The notes under the pieces: generated by a model
Told to the model about the DNA's origin: nothing
Database searches by the model: none
The model's input: the letters and a program-made list of their open reading frames with translations, nothing else
NCBI GenBank assembly: GCA_022340825.1
Contig: JAJDNE010000033.1
Span: 1 to 45,168 of the forward strand
Length of the DNA: 45,168 nt
Reading direction: 5' to 3'
DNA from: Acidiferrobacterales bacterium
GTDB taxonomy: Bacteria > Pseudomonadota > Gammaproteobacteria > Acidiferrobacterales > JAJDNE01
Shown: positions 1-12,040 of the stretch, piece by piece
Layout: each line of letters opens with the position of its first letter
Position numbering within the stretch: the stretch's first letter is position 1
Translations under genes and position numbers: made by a program

Positions 1-459
1 CAGGCTGAGGTTGTCACCAAAGACAAAGTCCCGGTCGGCCACCAGTGTTTCCGCGTAATCCAGGCTGTCGTGGATTTTCTTCGCGTGCTTGTCGATGACT
101 TCCTGCATACGCTTTCCCTCGGGACGCAATCCTTCCAGGAAGCGGGTAACGGTGGCATCGAGCATGCCATCCGCCATTGCGTGGATCTTCTGAACCTGCC
201 AGCGAGCTTCACCGTCAGCCGGAACCAGGCGTTCACCTGACAGGGTATCGAGGTACTCGACAATCACCGGCGAATCAAACAGAACGTCACCGCTGTCGCG
301 TTCCAGCACCGGGATCTTTCCGAGAGGATTGAGTTCGCGAAAACGCCCGCCCGGATCGGCAGGCCGCTCCAGTATCCATTCGCAATCGATACCTTTCTCC
401 TGAATCAGTACGCGGGTCTTGCGCACGTACGGCGAAGTGTCAGATCCGTAGAGTTTCAT
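1..459 (-). CDS. Glutathione S-transferase family protein (C-terminus cut by window edge)
   Basis: Minus-strand reading starts MKLYGSDTSPYVRKTRVLIQEKGIDCEWILERPADPGGRFRELNPLGKIPVLERDSGDVLFDSPVIVEYLD, a typical thioredoxin-fold GST N-terminus. The ATG overlaps the ubiA stop (ATGA). Confidence 0.85.
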   Translation of the reverse strand, partial: MKLYGSDTSPYVRKTRVLIQEKGIDCEWILERPADPGGRFRELNPLGKIPVLERDSGDVLFDSPVIVEYLDTLSGERLVPADGEARWQVQKIHAMADGMLDATVTRFLEGLRPEGKRMQEVIDKHAKKIHDSLDYAETLVADRDFVFGDNLSL

Positions 460-1322
460 CGCGTTACCATATAGTTAATAACCAGCCCGGCAAATACCGC
501 GGCGCCGAACCAGTTATTGTTGAGAAAGGCCTTGAAACAGAGTTTGGCCTCACGGCGATAGATGAGTGTCTGTTGATATATCGCCAGACCCGCTGCCACC
601 AGCACACCTATATAATAAGAGTACCCCAGGTTGGCCATGGTCCCGGCCAGTGTGAGCAAGGCCAGGCTCGCAAGATGAGCGAGCCCGATCATATGGCGAT
701 CCCATTGACCAAACAAAATGGCGGTGGATTTCACGCCGACCTTGAGATCATCTTCACGATCAACCATGGCATAGGCCGTATCATACGCCACTGACCAGAA
801 CATGTTGGCTAGGAATAGTACCCATGCCACGGCCGGCACGTGACTAGTCTGTGCGGCAAACGCCATCGGGATCGACCAGCCGAAGGCAATACCCAGGTAA
901 AACTGCGGCAGATGCGTATAGCGCTTCATGAACGGATAACTGGCGGCGAGAAAGGCGCCAACAAGGGACAGGACAATAGTCAGCATGTTGAGCTGCAGCA
1001 CCAGCACGAAAGCAATCAGGCACAGGATCACAAACAGGCCCAACGCCTCACGGTTGGTGACACGCTGCGCTGCCAGCGGGCGATGTTGCGTTCGCTCGAC
1101 GTGCGGATCGAAATCACGATCAGCATAGTCGTTGATGACGCAACCGGCCGAACGCATGAGCGCAACGCCGGCAACAAAAATTGCCAATACCAGCAGGCCG
1201 GGCCTGCCCTCACTGGCGATCCACAGACCCCACAGCGTCGGCCACATCAGCAGCAGGATGCCGATCGGCCGATCAAGCCGCATCAACAGGGCATACTCAC
1301 GCAAGCGATTCGACAGGGTCAA
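456..1322 (-). CDS. ubiA: 4-hydroxybenzoate octaprenyltransferase
   Basis: 288 aa polytopic protein with the prenyltransferase motif NDYADRDFDPHVERTQHRPLA and YPFMKRYTHLPQ; adjacent to ubiC. Confidence 0.95.
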   Translation of the reverse strand: MTLSNRLREYALLMRLDRPIGILLLMWPTLWGLWIASEGRPGLLVLAIFVAGVALMRSAGCVINDYADRDFDPHVERTQHRPLAAQRVTNREALGLFVILCLIAFVLVLQLNMLTIVLSLVGAFLAASYPFMKRYTHLPQFYLGIAFGWSIPMAFAAQTSHVPAVAWVLFLANMFWSVAYDTAYAMVDREDDLKVGVKSTAILFGQWDRHMIGLAHLASLALLTLAGTMANLGYSYYIGVLVAAGLAIYQQTLIYRREAKLCFKAFLNNNWFGAAVFAGLVINYMVTR

Positions 1323-1906
1323 AAGCCTTTGTCCTCAATCACCGGCAGAAACAACTCGCTCACCAGCAGTGGTTTGTCATGCAGGGTAAATACAGAACGA
1401 CGCCCCCAAATCACCGCAGGCGTGCGTTCCAGCTGTGCGGCCACGATGCCATACAGTTTATCGCGCCCAGTCACACGTACTACCTCAACTTCGCTACGCC
1501 GCATGCTGGGATCCGCAAACAGGGTCGCGCCCAGCGACTTCGATTTTAAATACGCCAGTCGCCGTTCTCGCCCGCTAAGGGTGGCCCGCGGTATCACGGT
1601 ACGCGCGTAGACCCATGGTTCTTCGTCACACAACAGTTGCACCTGGCGCACCAGCGCGTGGCCACTACTGTCCATTCCCAACGCCTGTGCTTCATTACTC
1701 ATTGGACGGGTCCAATCCTGCGCCAGCACCTTCACTCGAAATTGCCCGGAACATGCAGCGACAATGCGCTGCGTCAATGACGCGCGATCCAGTAGCCAGT
1801 GCAAAATGGTTTCCGGTACCTGGCCCTGGCGAAGTCGTCGCCTCGGAATCCATACCGGCTCGGGATGATAGCCAGACATGCTGACGTGCGTGGAAACTGG
1901 CTTCAT
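1319..1906 (-). CDS. ubiC: Chorismate lyase
   Basis: 195 aa; EPWVYARTVIPRATL...LGATLFADPSMRRSEVEVVRV is UbiC-like; overlaps ubiA by 4 nt. Confidence 0.9.
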   Translation of the reverse strand: MKPVSTHVSMSGYHPEPVWIPRRRLRQGQVPETILHWLLDRASLTQRIVAACSGQFRVKVLAQDWTRPMSNEAQALGMDSSGHALVRQVQLLCDEEPWVYARTVIPRATLSGRERRLAYLKSKSLGATLFADPSMRRSEVEVVRVTGRDKLYGIVAAQLERTPAVIWGRRSVFTLHDKPLLVSELFLPVIEDKGF

Positions 1907-1942
1907 TTAATTCTTTTCTCGGTAAACTGGTAGCGACCGCTA

Positions 1943-4012
1943 TTATACATCTGCGTAATCCTGTCGCTGCCCTATCCATCTCTCGATAATCGGTTGTACT
2001 CGCTCGGGAAAGTCCGACTGCAAGACCTTCGCAGCGGCACGGACCTTGGGCAACAACTCTCGATCACGAACAATATCTGCGATATGGAATTGCTGCATGC
2101 CGGTCTGACGTGTGCCAAGCATTTCACCAGGCCCGCGCAATTCCATATCCCGGCGCGCGATCTCGAAGCCGTCGTTGGTTTCGCGCATGGCGGCCAGCCG
2201 CTGCCTGGCGAATTCCGATAGTGGCGCCTGATACATCAATACACAGCTGCTCTTGTCAGCGCCGCGTCCAACACGACCACGCAACTGGTGCAGCTGGGAC
2301 AACCCGAGTCGCTCGGAATTCTCGATGATCATCAGGCTGGCATTGGGCACATCGACACCGACCTCGATAACCGTCGTTGCGACCAGCAAATCGGTCTCGC
2401 CGGACTTGAACGCCGCCATCGCCCGTTCCTTTTCCAGCGGTTTCATCCGTCCATGAACCAGCGCCACCTTGATGTCGGGCAAAGCCGCCCGTAATGCCGC
2501 CTCGGTATCGGTCGCGGTCTGCAATTGCAATGTTTCACTTTCCTCGATCAGCGGACATACCCAGTAGGCCTGGCGACCCTCCTGGCATGCTGACTGCACC
2601 CGTTGCACTACTTCGGCACGGCGAGTGTCCGGTATCACGACGGTCTCTACCGGTTTACGACCGGGCGGCAACTCATCAATGGTCGAGACATCGAGATCGG
2701 CGTAGATAGTTTGCGCCAGTGTTCGCGGAATCGGTGTCGCGGTCATGATCAACTGGTGCGGTGCCCGGCCGTCATCCAGCCCTTTCTCACGCAAGGCCAG
2801 GCGCTGGTGTACACCGAAGCGATGCTGTTCGTCGACAATGATCAGGCCCAGGTGCGCAAAGCTGACGCCCTCCTGGAATAATGCGTGGGTTCCCACAATG
2901 ACTTTCACCGTGCCGGTAGCCATTGCCTCGAGCACACTCTGTCGTTCGCGGTTCTTCAGGCTGCCGGAAAGCCTGGCCACCGGGATGCGCAATGGATCGA
3001 GCCAGTGGCGGAAATTGTTCAAGTGTTGTTCGGCCAGCAACTCGGTTGGCGCCATAATGGCAACCTGGTAACCGGCCTCCACTGCCTCCAATGCAGCGAG
3101 CGCGGCAACGATGGTTTTACCCGAGCCGACGTCACCCTGCACAAGCCGTTGCATGGGATGTGGCTCTGCCAGATCCATTCGTATCTCGTCGAGCACGCGT
3201 TGTTGCGCACCGGTTAGCGAGAACGGCATGTTGGCCAATAGAGCATCCTGTAACTCATGTGCGCCCTTCATCACCGGTGCCTCGTGTTTACGCTGGCGCT
3301 CGCGCAAACGTTGCATACTCAAATGATGTGCCAGCAATTCTTCAAATACCAACCGCTGTTGCGCCGGGTGACGCCCCGCTTCCAGCAGGGCGACATCCTC
3401 TTCCGGGCTCGGTCGGTGCACGGTTAACAGTGCTTGTCTCAGATTTGGCAGGCCAAGATCATCCAGGATCGACTGAGGTAACCACTCCTTGATCGCCGGC
3501 AGGATACTGTCGACGGCCTGCTGAACCAGATTGCGGGTACTCAGTTGATGTACACCTTCGGTAGTTGGATACACCGGCGTCAGTGCTGACTCGGTCTCCG
3601 GTTCGGCATCATCGATGAACTGGTATTCGGGGTGAATCATTTCCGGGCCGTCACGGCCGGCGCGCACTTCACCATAGCAGCGCAGGGTTCGGCCACGGAC
3701 GAGATTTTCTTTCTGGGCATTGGAAAAATGAAAAAAGCGCAGCGACAGGAAGCCGGTGCCATCACTGATACGGCAGATGAGATTGCGCCGACCGCGAAAC
3801 GCGACATCGGTCAGTTCAATATCGCCAACGACTACTGCAGCCTGGCCCGGTTGCAATGATCCAAGCGGCACTACCCGGGTTCGGTCCTGGTAACGAAACG
3901 GCAAATGAAACAGAGCATCTTGTGCCGTCAGCAGGCCCAGCCGTTCGAGCTTTTGCGCCAGCTTCGGGCCGACGCCCTTGAGCACAGTGATCGGTTGGGA
4001 TTCAGCACCCAT
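1943..4012 (-). CDS. recG: ATP-dependent DNA helicase RecG
   Basis: 689 aa; Walker A GDVGSGKT, DEQHRFGVHQR, TATPIPRTLAQTIYADLDVS, QLRGRVGRG. Confidence 0.97.
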   Translation of the reverse strand: MGAESQPITVLKGVGPKLAQKLERLGLLTAQDALFHLPFRYQDRTRVVPLGSLQPGQAAVVVGDIELTDVAFRGRRNLICRISDGTGFLSLRFFHFSNAQKENLVRGRTLRCYGEVRAGRDGPEMIHPEYQFIDDAEPETESALTPVYPTTEGVHQLSTRNLVQQAVDSILPAIKEWLPQSILDDLGLPNLRQALLTVHRPSPEEDVALLEAGRHPAQQRLVFEELLAHHLSMQRLRERQRKHEAPVMKGAHELQDALLANMPFSLTGAQQRVLDEIRMDLAEPHPMQRLVQGDVGSGKTIVAALAALEAVEAGYQVAIMAPTELLAEQHLNNFRHWLDPLRIPVARLSGSLKNRERQSVLEAMATGTVKVIVGTHALFQEGVSFAHLGLIIVDEQHRFGVHQRLALREKGLDDGRAPHQLIMTATPIPRTLAQTIYADLDVSTIDELPPGRKPVETVVIPDTRRAEVVQRVQSACQEGRQAYWVCPLIEESETLQLQTATDTEAALRAALPDIKVALVHGRMKPLEKERAMAAFKSGETDLLVATTVIEVGVDVPNASLMIIENSERLGLSQLHQLRGRVGRGADKSSCVLMYQAPLSEFARQRLAAMRETNDGFEIARRDMELRGPGEMLGTRQTGMQQFHIADIVRDRELLPKVRAAAKVLQSDFPERVQPIIERWIGQRQDYADV

Positions 4013-4056
4013 GCAGTCGACTTACGGTTTGCAGTATGTGGCTGGAGACAACTCGT

Positions 4057-4440
4057 TCAGGAAAGATCCATGACGGCATCCATTTCCACGTCGGCACCCT
4101 TGGGCAGCGCAGCCACGCCGACGGCGGCACGTGCCGGATAGGGTTCCTGAAAATATTCAGCCATGACTTCGTTGACCAGGGGAAAATGTGACAGATCAGG
4201 CAGAAAGACATTCAGCTTCACCACGTCTTGCAGACTGCCACCGGCTGCGGTGGCAACCGCGCTCAGATTATCGAATACCTGCTTGATCTGTGCGCGCATA
4301 TCCCCTGCGACCAGGTCACCGCCGGCCGGTGGCAGCGGGATCTGTCCGGACAGGTAAACGGTGGTACCTACCTTGACTGCCTGTGAATAGGTACCGATCG
4401 CCTGAGGCGCGTTGTCGGTTTTAATTATTTCCTTTGCCAT
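4057..4440 (-). CDS. ridA: RidA family reactive intermediate/imine deaminase
   Basis: 127 aa; [22 protein letters not shown] and [23 protein letters not shown] are RidA/YjgF signatures. Confidence 0.93.
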   Translation of the reverse strand: MAKEIIKTDNAPQAIGTYSQAVKVGTTVYLSGQIPLPPAGGDLVAGDMRAQIKQVFDNLSAVATAAGGSLQDVVKLNVFLPDLSHFPLVNEVMAEYFQEPYPARAAVGVAALPKGADVEMDAVMDLS

Positions 4441-4478
4441 GAATACCAGCTCCGAATTGAGTGTGTACAGTCAGTGAA

Positions 4479-6758
4479 TTAACCCTTGATTCGAATGACC
4501 CGGACAATCGATTCCTTGGAACGAATCGAGCGCATGATCTGCGCAAGATGGTCTCGGTCGCGCACATCAATGGTAAACAGCATGGTGGTGTAATGACCAT
4601 CACGCTCGTCAAACGAAACCGAATCGATATTCGCTTCCTGCTCGGAAATAGTCGAGGCCACGGCCGCCAGCACGCCACGCTGGTTCTTTGATTCGATCCG
4701 CAGGTTCACCGGGTAGGTGCCTTCCGATTCCGGCTCCCACTTGATGTCAATCCAGCGCTCAGGGTGTTTGCGGTATTCGGCAACGTTGGGGCAATCCTCC
4801 GTGTGCACGACGATACCGCGCCCGGCGGTAAGAAAACCCAGTATCGGATCGCCCGGAATCGGGCGACAGCAACGTGCGAAATTCACCACCACACCTTCGG
4901 TGCCGTGAATCGCAACGGCCGGGACACCGGTCGGCTCGCCGCGGGCCTCGTCTTCCGGAGCCGGTAACAACTGTCGTGCAACCAGTGGCGCCTGGCGATT
5001 GCCCAGACCGATATCTCTTAACAACAGATCCCAACTCTTCATGCTGATCTCTTTCAGCAGAACTTCGCGAGCCTCATCGTTGATTTCTTCAAGGCTTGAA
5101 CCCTGCGCATGAAGCGCCCGATCAAGCAGACGCTCTCCGAAAGCAATAGCCTCGTGGTTCTGCTGATTTTTCAGATAGCTGCGTATATTGGCGCGTGCCT
5201 TACCGGTAAATACAAACTCCAGCCAGGTCGGATTCGGTCGCCCCCATTCCGATGTCAGGATTTCAACGTGATCGCCATTACGCAGTTCGCGCCGCAACGG
5301 CACCATCTTGCGGTTTACTCGGGCACCGACGGCCTTGTTACCGATATCGGTATGCACATCGTAGGCGAAGTCGAGCACGGTGGCGCCGCGCGGCAGCTTT
5401 TTGATCTCGCCGCCCGGCGTAAACACATAGACCTCGTCCGGAAACAGGTCGACCTTGAGGTGCTCCAGAAACTCACGCGGATTGCCCGCCTTCTGCTGTA
5501 TGTCCAGCAGGTTTTTCAGCCACTGCAGTGCGGTTTCATGTGCGCGATCACCCGGGGCCTCGCCACTCTTGTAAAGCCAATGTGCGGCCACACCGACCTC
5601 GGCTACATGGTGCATGTCGCGTGTTCGGATCTGTACCTCGATCGATACACTGTAAGGGCCAAAGACCACGGTATGCAGCGACTGGTAACCATTGGTCTTG
5701 GGGATCGCAATGTAGTCCTTGAACCTGCCCGGAATCGGCTTGTACAGATTGTGGATGATGCCGAGCACGCGATAACAGGTGTCGACCTTGTCGACGATTA
5801 TCCGAAACGCAAAAATATCATGTACCTGTTCAAACGACAGATTCTTCTCGCGCATCTTTCGATAGATGTTGTAGACGTTCTTTTCGCGACCGCTGACCTC
5901 AGCCTCGACACCTTCCTGTTTAAGCTGCTCAACAATGGCATCGTTGATACGTTCGACGATGGCGTTGCGATTTCCATGGCGTTTGCGCATGGCATTCGCC
6001 AGTATCCGATAACGCATGGGATACAGGGCTTCAAAAGACAGGTCTTCGAGTTCCACCGCCCATTGGCGCACGCCAAGACGATTGGCAATAGGGGCATAGA
6101 TATCGAGTGTTTCACGTGCGATGTTGCGTCGCTTGTACAACGGTAGCGCGTTGATGGTGCGCATGTTGTGGAGACGATCGGCGAGCTTGATAATGATCAC
6201 GCGGATGTCTCGCGTCATCGCCAGCATCATTTTACGGAAGTTTTCGGCCTGCTCTTCTTCCTTGCTCTGAAACTCGATCTTGCTGATTTTGCTGACGCCG
6301 TCGACGAGCTCGGCCACGGTTTCGCTAAACTCACTGGCGATGTGGTCCTTGGCGGTCTCGGTATCCTCAATAGTGTCGTGCAGGATGGCAGCAATAATGG
6401 AACGACTGTCGAGGTGCATGCCCGCCAGGATATTGGCGACTTCCAGCGGATGGTGAATGTAGGGTTCCCCGCTCCTGCGGGTCTGGCCTTCGTGGGCCTC
6501 GGCGCCAAAGAGGTAGGCGCGATAGACGTCGTTGACTTCGTTGTGTGGCAGGTAGGTCTCGAGCAGTTCGCACAGGTCGCCGATCAGTAACCTGCGCGAC
6601 TGCCACTCGGGGCCAGAGGTATCGGCGTTATTCTTCTTCGCCGCTTGCTTCTTCCGGGGATTCTTCGGCTGCTTTGGCTTCGGCGACTTCTTCTGTCGCT
6701 TCGCTGACTGCTCCGAAGCCGGCGGCATCGAGCTCGTTGAGTGCGTTTTCGTCGACAT
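4479..6758 (-). CDS. spoT: Bifunctional (p)ppGpp synthase/hydrolase SpoT (RSH); start uncertain, overlaps rpoZ
   Basis: HD motif HDTIEDTE, synthetase [51 protein letters not shown]-terminal ACT. Starts at 6758 or 6728 both overlap rpoZ. Confidence 0.95.
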   Translation of the reverse strand: MSTKTHSTSSMPPASEQSAKRQKKSPKPKQPKNPRKKQAAKKNNADTSGPEWQSRRLLIGDLCELLETYLPHNEVNDVYRAYLFGAEAHEGQTRRSGEPYIHHPLEVANILAGMHLDSRSIIAAILHDTIEDTETAKDHIASEFSETVAELVDGVSKISKIEFQSKEEEQAENFRKMMLAMTRDIRVIIIKLADRLHNMRTINALPLYKRRNIARETLDIYAPIANRLGVRQWAVELEDLSFEALYPMRYRILANAMRKRHGNRNAIVERINDAIVEQLKQEGVEAEVSGREKNVYNIYRKMREKNLSFEQVHDIFAFRIIVDKVDTCYRVLGIIHNLYKPIPGRFKDYIAIPKTNGYQSLHTVVFGPYSVSIEVQIRTRDMHHVAEVGVAAHWLYKSGEAPGDRAHETALQWLKNLLDIQQKAGNPREFLEHLKVDLFPDEVYVFTPGGEIKKLPRGATVLDFAYDVHTDIGNKAVGARVNRKMVPLRRELRNGDHVEILTSEWGRPNPTWLEFVFTGKARANIRSYLKNQQNHEAIAFGERLLDRALHAQGSSLEEINDEAREVLLKEISMKSWDLLLRDIGLGNRQAPLVARQLLPAPEDEARGEPTGVPAVAIHGTEGVVVNFARCCRPIPGDPILGFLTAGRGIVVHTEDCPNVAEYRKHPERWIDIKWEPESEGTYPVNLRIESKNQRGVLAAVASTISEQEANIDSVSFDERDGHYTTMLFTIDVRDRDHLAQIMRSIRSKESIVRVIRIKG

Positions 6759-6981
6759 CCAGACCGGCCTCTACCTCGTGCTCACTTTCTTCAAGGATTG
6801 CATTGGTAACAAAACCACCGGCGATTTCGCGCAACGCCAGTACCGTGGGTTTATCATTCTCCTGCTCAACGCAAGGTTCGGCACCGGCTGACAATTGACG
6901 CGCGCGACGCGCTGCCACCAACACCAACTGAAATCGATTCTCAACGTTCTCCAGGCAGTCTTCAACTGTCACACGTGCCAT
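6628..6981 (-). CDS. rpoZ: RNA polymerase omega subunit with acidic C-terminal extension
   Basis: [30 protein letters not shown], canonical omega N-terminus; Glu/Ala-rich tail ending [12 protein letters not shown]. Confidence 0.95.
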   Translation of the reverse strand: MARVTVEDCLENVENRFQLVLVAARRARQLSAGAEPCVEQENDKPTVLALREIAGGFVTNAILEESEHEVEAGLDVDENALNELDAAGFGAVSEATEEVAEAKAAEESPEEASGEEE

Positions 6982-7085
6982 ATCTGTCTATTCTCCTGAT
7001 CTATCCGGGTTCGGGAACCGGTGCCGCTGGCCCGGGTCCCGTAAAATGGCCGGGTATAGTACTGATCCTGAAACCTTTTTTCCAC

Positions 7086-8554
<1,469 letters not shown>

Positions 8555-8652
8555 ATGAAGTGTGCCAGTTCGCAAATCGGCGCTCATGGTATAACGTTTG
8601 AAGGCTTGCGCCCAATGGCGACCTGAATGGAATGCTGGTCTATTCTTATATA

Positions 8653-8658
8653 TATAAT
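8653..8658 (+). promoter_or_regulatory. Candidate -10 element (TATAAT) upstream of the kinase gene
   Basis: TATATATAATGG in the yicC/kinase divergent gap; no convincing -35 assigned. Confidence 0.3.
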
Positions 8659-8684
8659 GGTGTGCGAAACAAGAATTAGTCATT

Positions 8685-8703
8685 TGCCGGGTCATGCCCG
8701 GCA
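8685..8703. repeat. Short perfect hairpin TGCCGGG-tcatg-CCCGGCA in 5' region of kinase gene
   Basis: 7-bp perfect arms, 5-nt loop, 37 nt before the kinase ATG. Confidence 0.6.
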
Positions 8704-8739
8704 GTTAGTCCCTTATACGAGCCAGTTAGTTATTGCCTG

Positions 8740-9678
8740 ATGAGTCCGTCCAGCCTGCAACATGCCTTGCCCAAAGGGCACATGCTGAATACTTACCGTA
8801 TTGAGAAGAGTATTGGCGGCGGTGGATTCAGCATGGTTTATCTTGCAGTCGACGCCGAGCGCCATCGCCGCGTGATCATCAAGGAGTTCCTGCCACTGGA
8901 CCAGGTACGTCGTCGCGAAGATGCGAGTGTTGAGTTCGTTTCCCAGGACGAGGGCACACCCGATCCGGGTGCCGCCGGTATCAAGCGATTCTTCAACGAG
9001 GCCGCAGCGCTTGCCAAGGTCAGCCACCCGAACATTGTCAAAGTGCGTGATGTCTTTCGTGCCAACAACACCGTTTACATGGTCATGGATTACCACAAGG
9101 GCAAGGACCTTCGTTGGTACATCAAGCGACACAACGGTCGCCTGAGTGAAAAATTTATTGTCACCATCTTCCCGGACTTGCTTGAAGGTCTGCGCGAGAT
9201 GCATCATCGCAACCTGTTACATCTTGATATCAAACCGGCAAATATCTTTATTCGACCGGGTGGCAAACCCCTGCTGCTGGACTTCGGCGCCGTACGAGAC
9301 GCCATGAATTCGCGGGCACGCGGACCGCACACGTTGACCATGGGTTATGCGCCCATGGAACAGCACCGGAACCGCCACGTCGGACCATGGAGCGATCTGT
9401 ATGCGATTGGTGCCAGCATGTGGGCGTGCATGGCTGGAAAACCGCCGCCAAAGTCGACGGATCGCTCAACAAAAGATACGCTGCGCCCAGCGGTTAAAAC
9501 ATTTGCCCGGCAGTATTCGCGCCAGCTTCTGGAGACCATCGACTGGTGCCTGCAGATGGACCCGCTGCAACGACCGCAAACTGTTGACGAGTTGCTGGAC
9601 TTTATTAACAAGGACTGGATTGAAGAAGAGCACCCCACCTTCTGGCGACGCTTCTGGCACGGGGAAGGACAAAACTAG
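8740..9678 (+). CDS. Serine/threonine protein kinase (soluble, no PASTA/TM region)
   Basis: Gly-rich loop IGGGGFSMVYLA, VIIKEF lysine, catalytic loop HLDIKPANIFI, LLDFGAV; 312 aa. Confidence 0.93.
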   Translation: MSPSSLQHALPKGHMLNTYRIEKSIGGGGFSMVYLAVDAERHRRVIIKEFLPLDQVRRREDASVEFVSQDEGTPDPGAAGIKRFFNEAAALAKVSHPNIVKVRDVFRANNTVYMVMDYHKGKDLRWYIKRHNGRLSEKFIVTIFPDLLEGLREMHHRNLLHLDIKPANIFIRPGGKPLLLDFGAVRDAMNSRARGPHTLTMGYAPMEQHRNRHVGPWSDLYAIGASMWACMAGKPPPKSTDRSTKDTLRPAVKTFARQYSRQLLETIDWCLQMDPLQRPQTVDELLDFINKDWIEEEHPTFWRRFWHGEGQN

Positions 9679-9681
9679 TCA

Positions 9682-10665
9682 ATGAAATACGATCTGGCCG
9701 AATACACGTTAACCGGTGCCCGGGCAATGAACCAGGACTGCATCGGCTATTCCGAACGCGGGAATTCAGTACTGCTGGTACTGGCCGATGGCCTGGGCGG
9801 TCACGAGGGCGGCGAGCTGGCATCGGAACTATTCGTGCAGGCGGTGATCCATGCCTACCAGTCGATCAGGCAACCGATGATTTCGCAGCCGTCGGCGTTT
9901 CTGGCACTGGCGATCCTGCATGCCCATCGAGCGATCAACGCCATGGGCAAATCACAGAAGCCGCCGATCGAGCCGCGCACGACTTGCGTTGTCTGCCTGG
10001 TACAGGATGGGTATGCCTACTGGGCACACGTGGGTGACAGTCGCTTATACCTGTTCCGCAATAACAAGGTGGTACGGCGCACCAGCGACCACACGCAGAT
10101 TGAGCAAATGCGTCAGCAGGGTGTACTGAGCGAAGCCGACATGCTTACCCACCCGGAGAAGAGTCGCTTGCTTCGTTGTGTTGGCGGCCCGCGCCAACCG
10201 GCCGTCACGCTTGGCGAAGAGACAGCGTTGATGCCGGGTGATGTATTGCTGCTGTGCACCGACGGATTGTGGGAGGCGCTCACGACCGAGGAAATCGGTA
10301 CCTACATGCGTGAAAAAAACCTGGAAGATGCGCTGGTCGACATGCTGATAGCGGCAGAAAACAAAATGGGTGATAGCTCGGATAATATCAGCGCCACCTG
10401 CCTGCGCTGGCGTGATGAATTGACCAACAAGCCGCCGTTGCAATCCAATACCGGCGGAGAAGTGGATCACGATGCGCTCTGGTCCATTGCGGCAAAAAAA
10501 CGGGCGGCAACCGGAGCGACGCAACCTGCCACGGGTAAAGGCAACCTGGCCGCAGCGCCAAAACCGTCGCCCGCGCGCCGAAAACCGGCCGATGGTGGCG
10601 AATCGCTCGAGGGTGAAATCGAAAAACTGGAATCCTTCCTCGAAGATTTTCTACCGAAGCGTTAA
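9682..10665 (+). CDS. PP2C-family Ser/Thr protein phosphatase
   Basis: LADGLGGHEGGELAS, AHVGDSRLYLFR, LCTDGLWEAL, DNISATCL; starts 3 nt after the kinase stop. Confidence 0.93.
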   Translation: MKYDLAEYTLTGARAMNQDCIGYSERGNSVLLVLADGLGGHEGGELASELFVQAVIHAYQSIRQPMISQPSAFLALAILHAHRAINAMGKSQKPPIEPRTTCVVCLVQDGYAYWAHVGDSRLYLFRNNKVVRRTSDHTQIEQMRQQGVLSEADMLTHPEKSRLLRCVGGPRQPAVTLGEETALMPGDVLLLCTDGLWEALTTEEIGTYMREKNLEDALVDMLIAAENKMGDSSDNISATCLRWRDELTNKPPLQSNTGGEVDHDALWSIAAKKRAATGATQPATGKGNLAAAPKPSPARRKPADGGESLEGEIEKLESFLEDFLPKR

Positions 10666-10710
10666 CATCCGCGTGCCGGCCCGGCACATCACAACCACAA
10701 GGAAAAACCT

Positions 10711-11427
10711 ATGCGCCCGAGCGGACGTAATCCTGATCAATTACGCGAAATCACACTCACCCGAAACTATACCCGGCATGCGGAGGGCTCGGTGATGGTC
10801 GAGTTCGGTGGCACCAAGGTTTTGTGTAACGCCACCGTCGAAACCCGCGTACCGCCGTGGCTGAAAGGCAAGGGGCAGGGCTGGGTCACCGCCGAGTATG
10901 GCATGCTGCCCCGCTCTACCGGTTCGCGCATGCAACGCGAGGCGGCCAAGGGCAAGCAGGGTGGTCGTACTATGGAGATCCAGCGCCTGATCGGGCGCTC
11001 GCTGCGTGCCGCGGTTGATCTGCAAAAGTTGGGCGAACACAGCATTACCATTGATTGCGATGTCATTCAGGCCGATGGCGGGACGCGCACGGCTTCCATT
11101 ACCGGCGGCTGCGTCGCATTGGTTGATGCCATCAGCCATATGCATGAAAAAAAACTGATCAGTACCGACCCGCTGGTTCACCTGGTTGCCTCGGTTTCAT
11201 GTGGCATCTACCAGGGTACGCCGGTGCTTGACCTGGACTACGACGAGGACTCCAATGCCGAGACCGACATGAACTTTGTCATGGACGACACCGGCAAGTT
11301 TATCGAGATCCAGGGGACGGCCGAGGAAGCAGCATTCTCGCTAGACGAAATGCTGGCGATGACCGAGCTCGCCACTGGCGGCATCAACCAGTTAATCGCG
11401 AAACAGAAGCAGGCGCTGGGCCTGTAA
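10711..11427 (+). CDS. rph: Ribonuclease PH
   Basis: [66 protein letters not shown]. Confidence 0.97.
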   Translation: MRPSGRNPDQLREITLTRNYTRHAEGSVMVEFGGTKVLCNATVETRVPPWLKGKGQGWVTAEYGMLPRSTGSRMQREAAKGKQGGRTMEIQRLIGRSLRAAVDLQKLGEHSITIDCDVIQADGGTRTASITGGCVALVDAISHMHEKKLISTDPLVHLVASVSCGIYQGTPVLDLDYDEDSNAETDMNFVMDDTGKFIEIQGTAEEAAFSLDEMLAMTELATGGINQLIAKQKQALGL

Positions 11428-11429
11428 CC

Positions 11430-12032
11430 ATGGGAAGGCGCATCGTTCTCGCCAGTAACAACGCTGGCAAGGTAAGGGAAATAGGTCAATTGCTCGCCGA
11501 TCAGGAAATCGAGGTCCTGCCACAGTCAGAGTTCGATATCCCCGAGGCAGAGGAAACCGGCCTGACTTTTGTCGAGAACGCCATCCTCAAGGCACGCCAC
11601 GCTGCACACCTGGCGGGTCTGCCCGCCATCGCCGATGACTCCGGCATTGAAGTTGACGCATTGAATGGTGCACCGGGTATTTACTCCGCACGTTTCGCCG
11701 GCAAAGGCGCTAGCGATTCAGACAATTTACGGAAACTGCTGGAAGAACTGAAAGATGTGCCCGAACAGAATCGGACCGCGCGTTTTCAGTGCCTCATGGT
11801 CTACATGCGCCACGAGAAAGATCCGACGCCAATTATTTGCCAGGGTACCTGGGAAGGCTGCATCCTGTTCGAGCCACGAGGCAGCGGAGGTTTCGGTTAT
11901 GACCCGGTGTTTTATGTGCCGACACATGACTGTGCCTCGGCGGAACTTGCACCAGATGAAAAAAATCGCCTGAGCCACCGGGGCCAGGCGATTCGAAAAC
12001 TCGTCACAGCACTCAAGGAAAGTGCCGCCTGA
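11430..12032 (+). CDS. rdgB: XTP/dITP diphosphatase (RdgB/HAM1 family)
   Basis: IVLASNNAGKVREI; GLPAIADDSGIEVDALNGAPGIYSARFAG; FGYDPVFYVP. Confidence 0.96.
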   Translation: MGRRIVLASNNAGKVREIGQLLADQEIEVLPQSEFDIPEAEETGLTFVENAILKARHAAHLAGLPAIADDSGIEVDALNGAPGIYSARFAGKGASDSDNLRKLLEELKDVPEQNRTARFQCLMVYMRHEKDPTPIICQGTWEGCILFEPRGSGGFGYDPVFYVPTHDCASAELAPDEKNRLSHRGQAIRKLVTALKESAA

Positions 12033-12040
12033 TCCCGCTA

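Noticed and set aside
840-1610. 256-aa plus-strand ORF antisense to ubiA/ubiC
   Set aside because: Low-complexity, Gln/Arg-rich translation opposite two clear genes; shadow ORF.
5109-6146. 345-aa plus-strand ORF antisense to spoT
   Set aside because: Lies entirely opposite a clear spoT coding sequence; no recognisable domain; a shadow ORF.
10673-10687. GTGCCGGcCCGGCAC palindrome between PP2C and rph
   Set aside because: Stem is short, no U-tract, and the site is near the rph RBS; not supported as a terminator.
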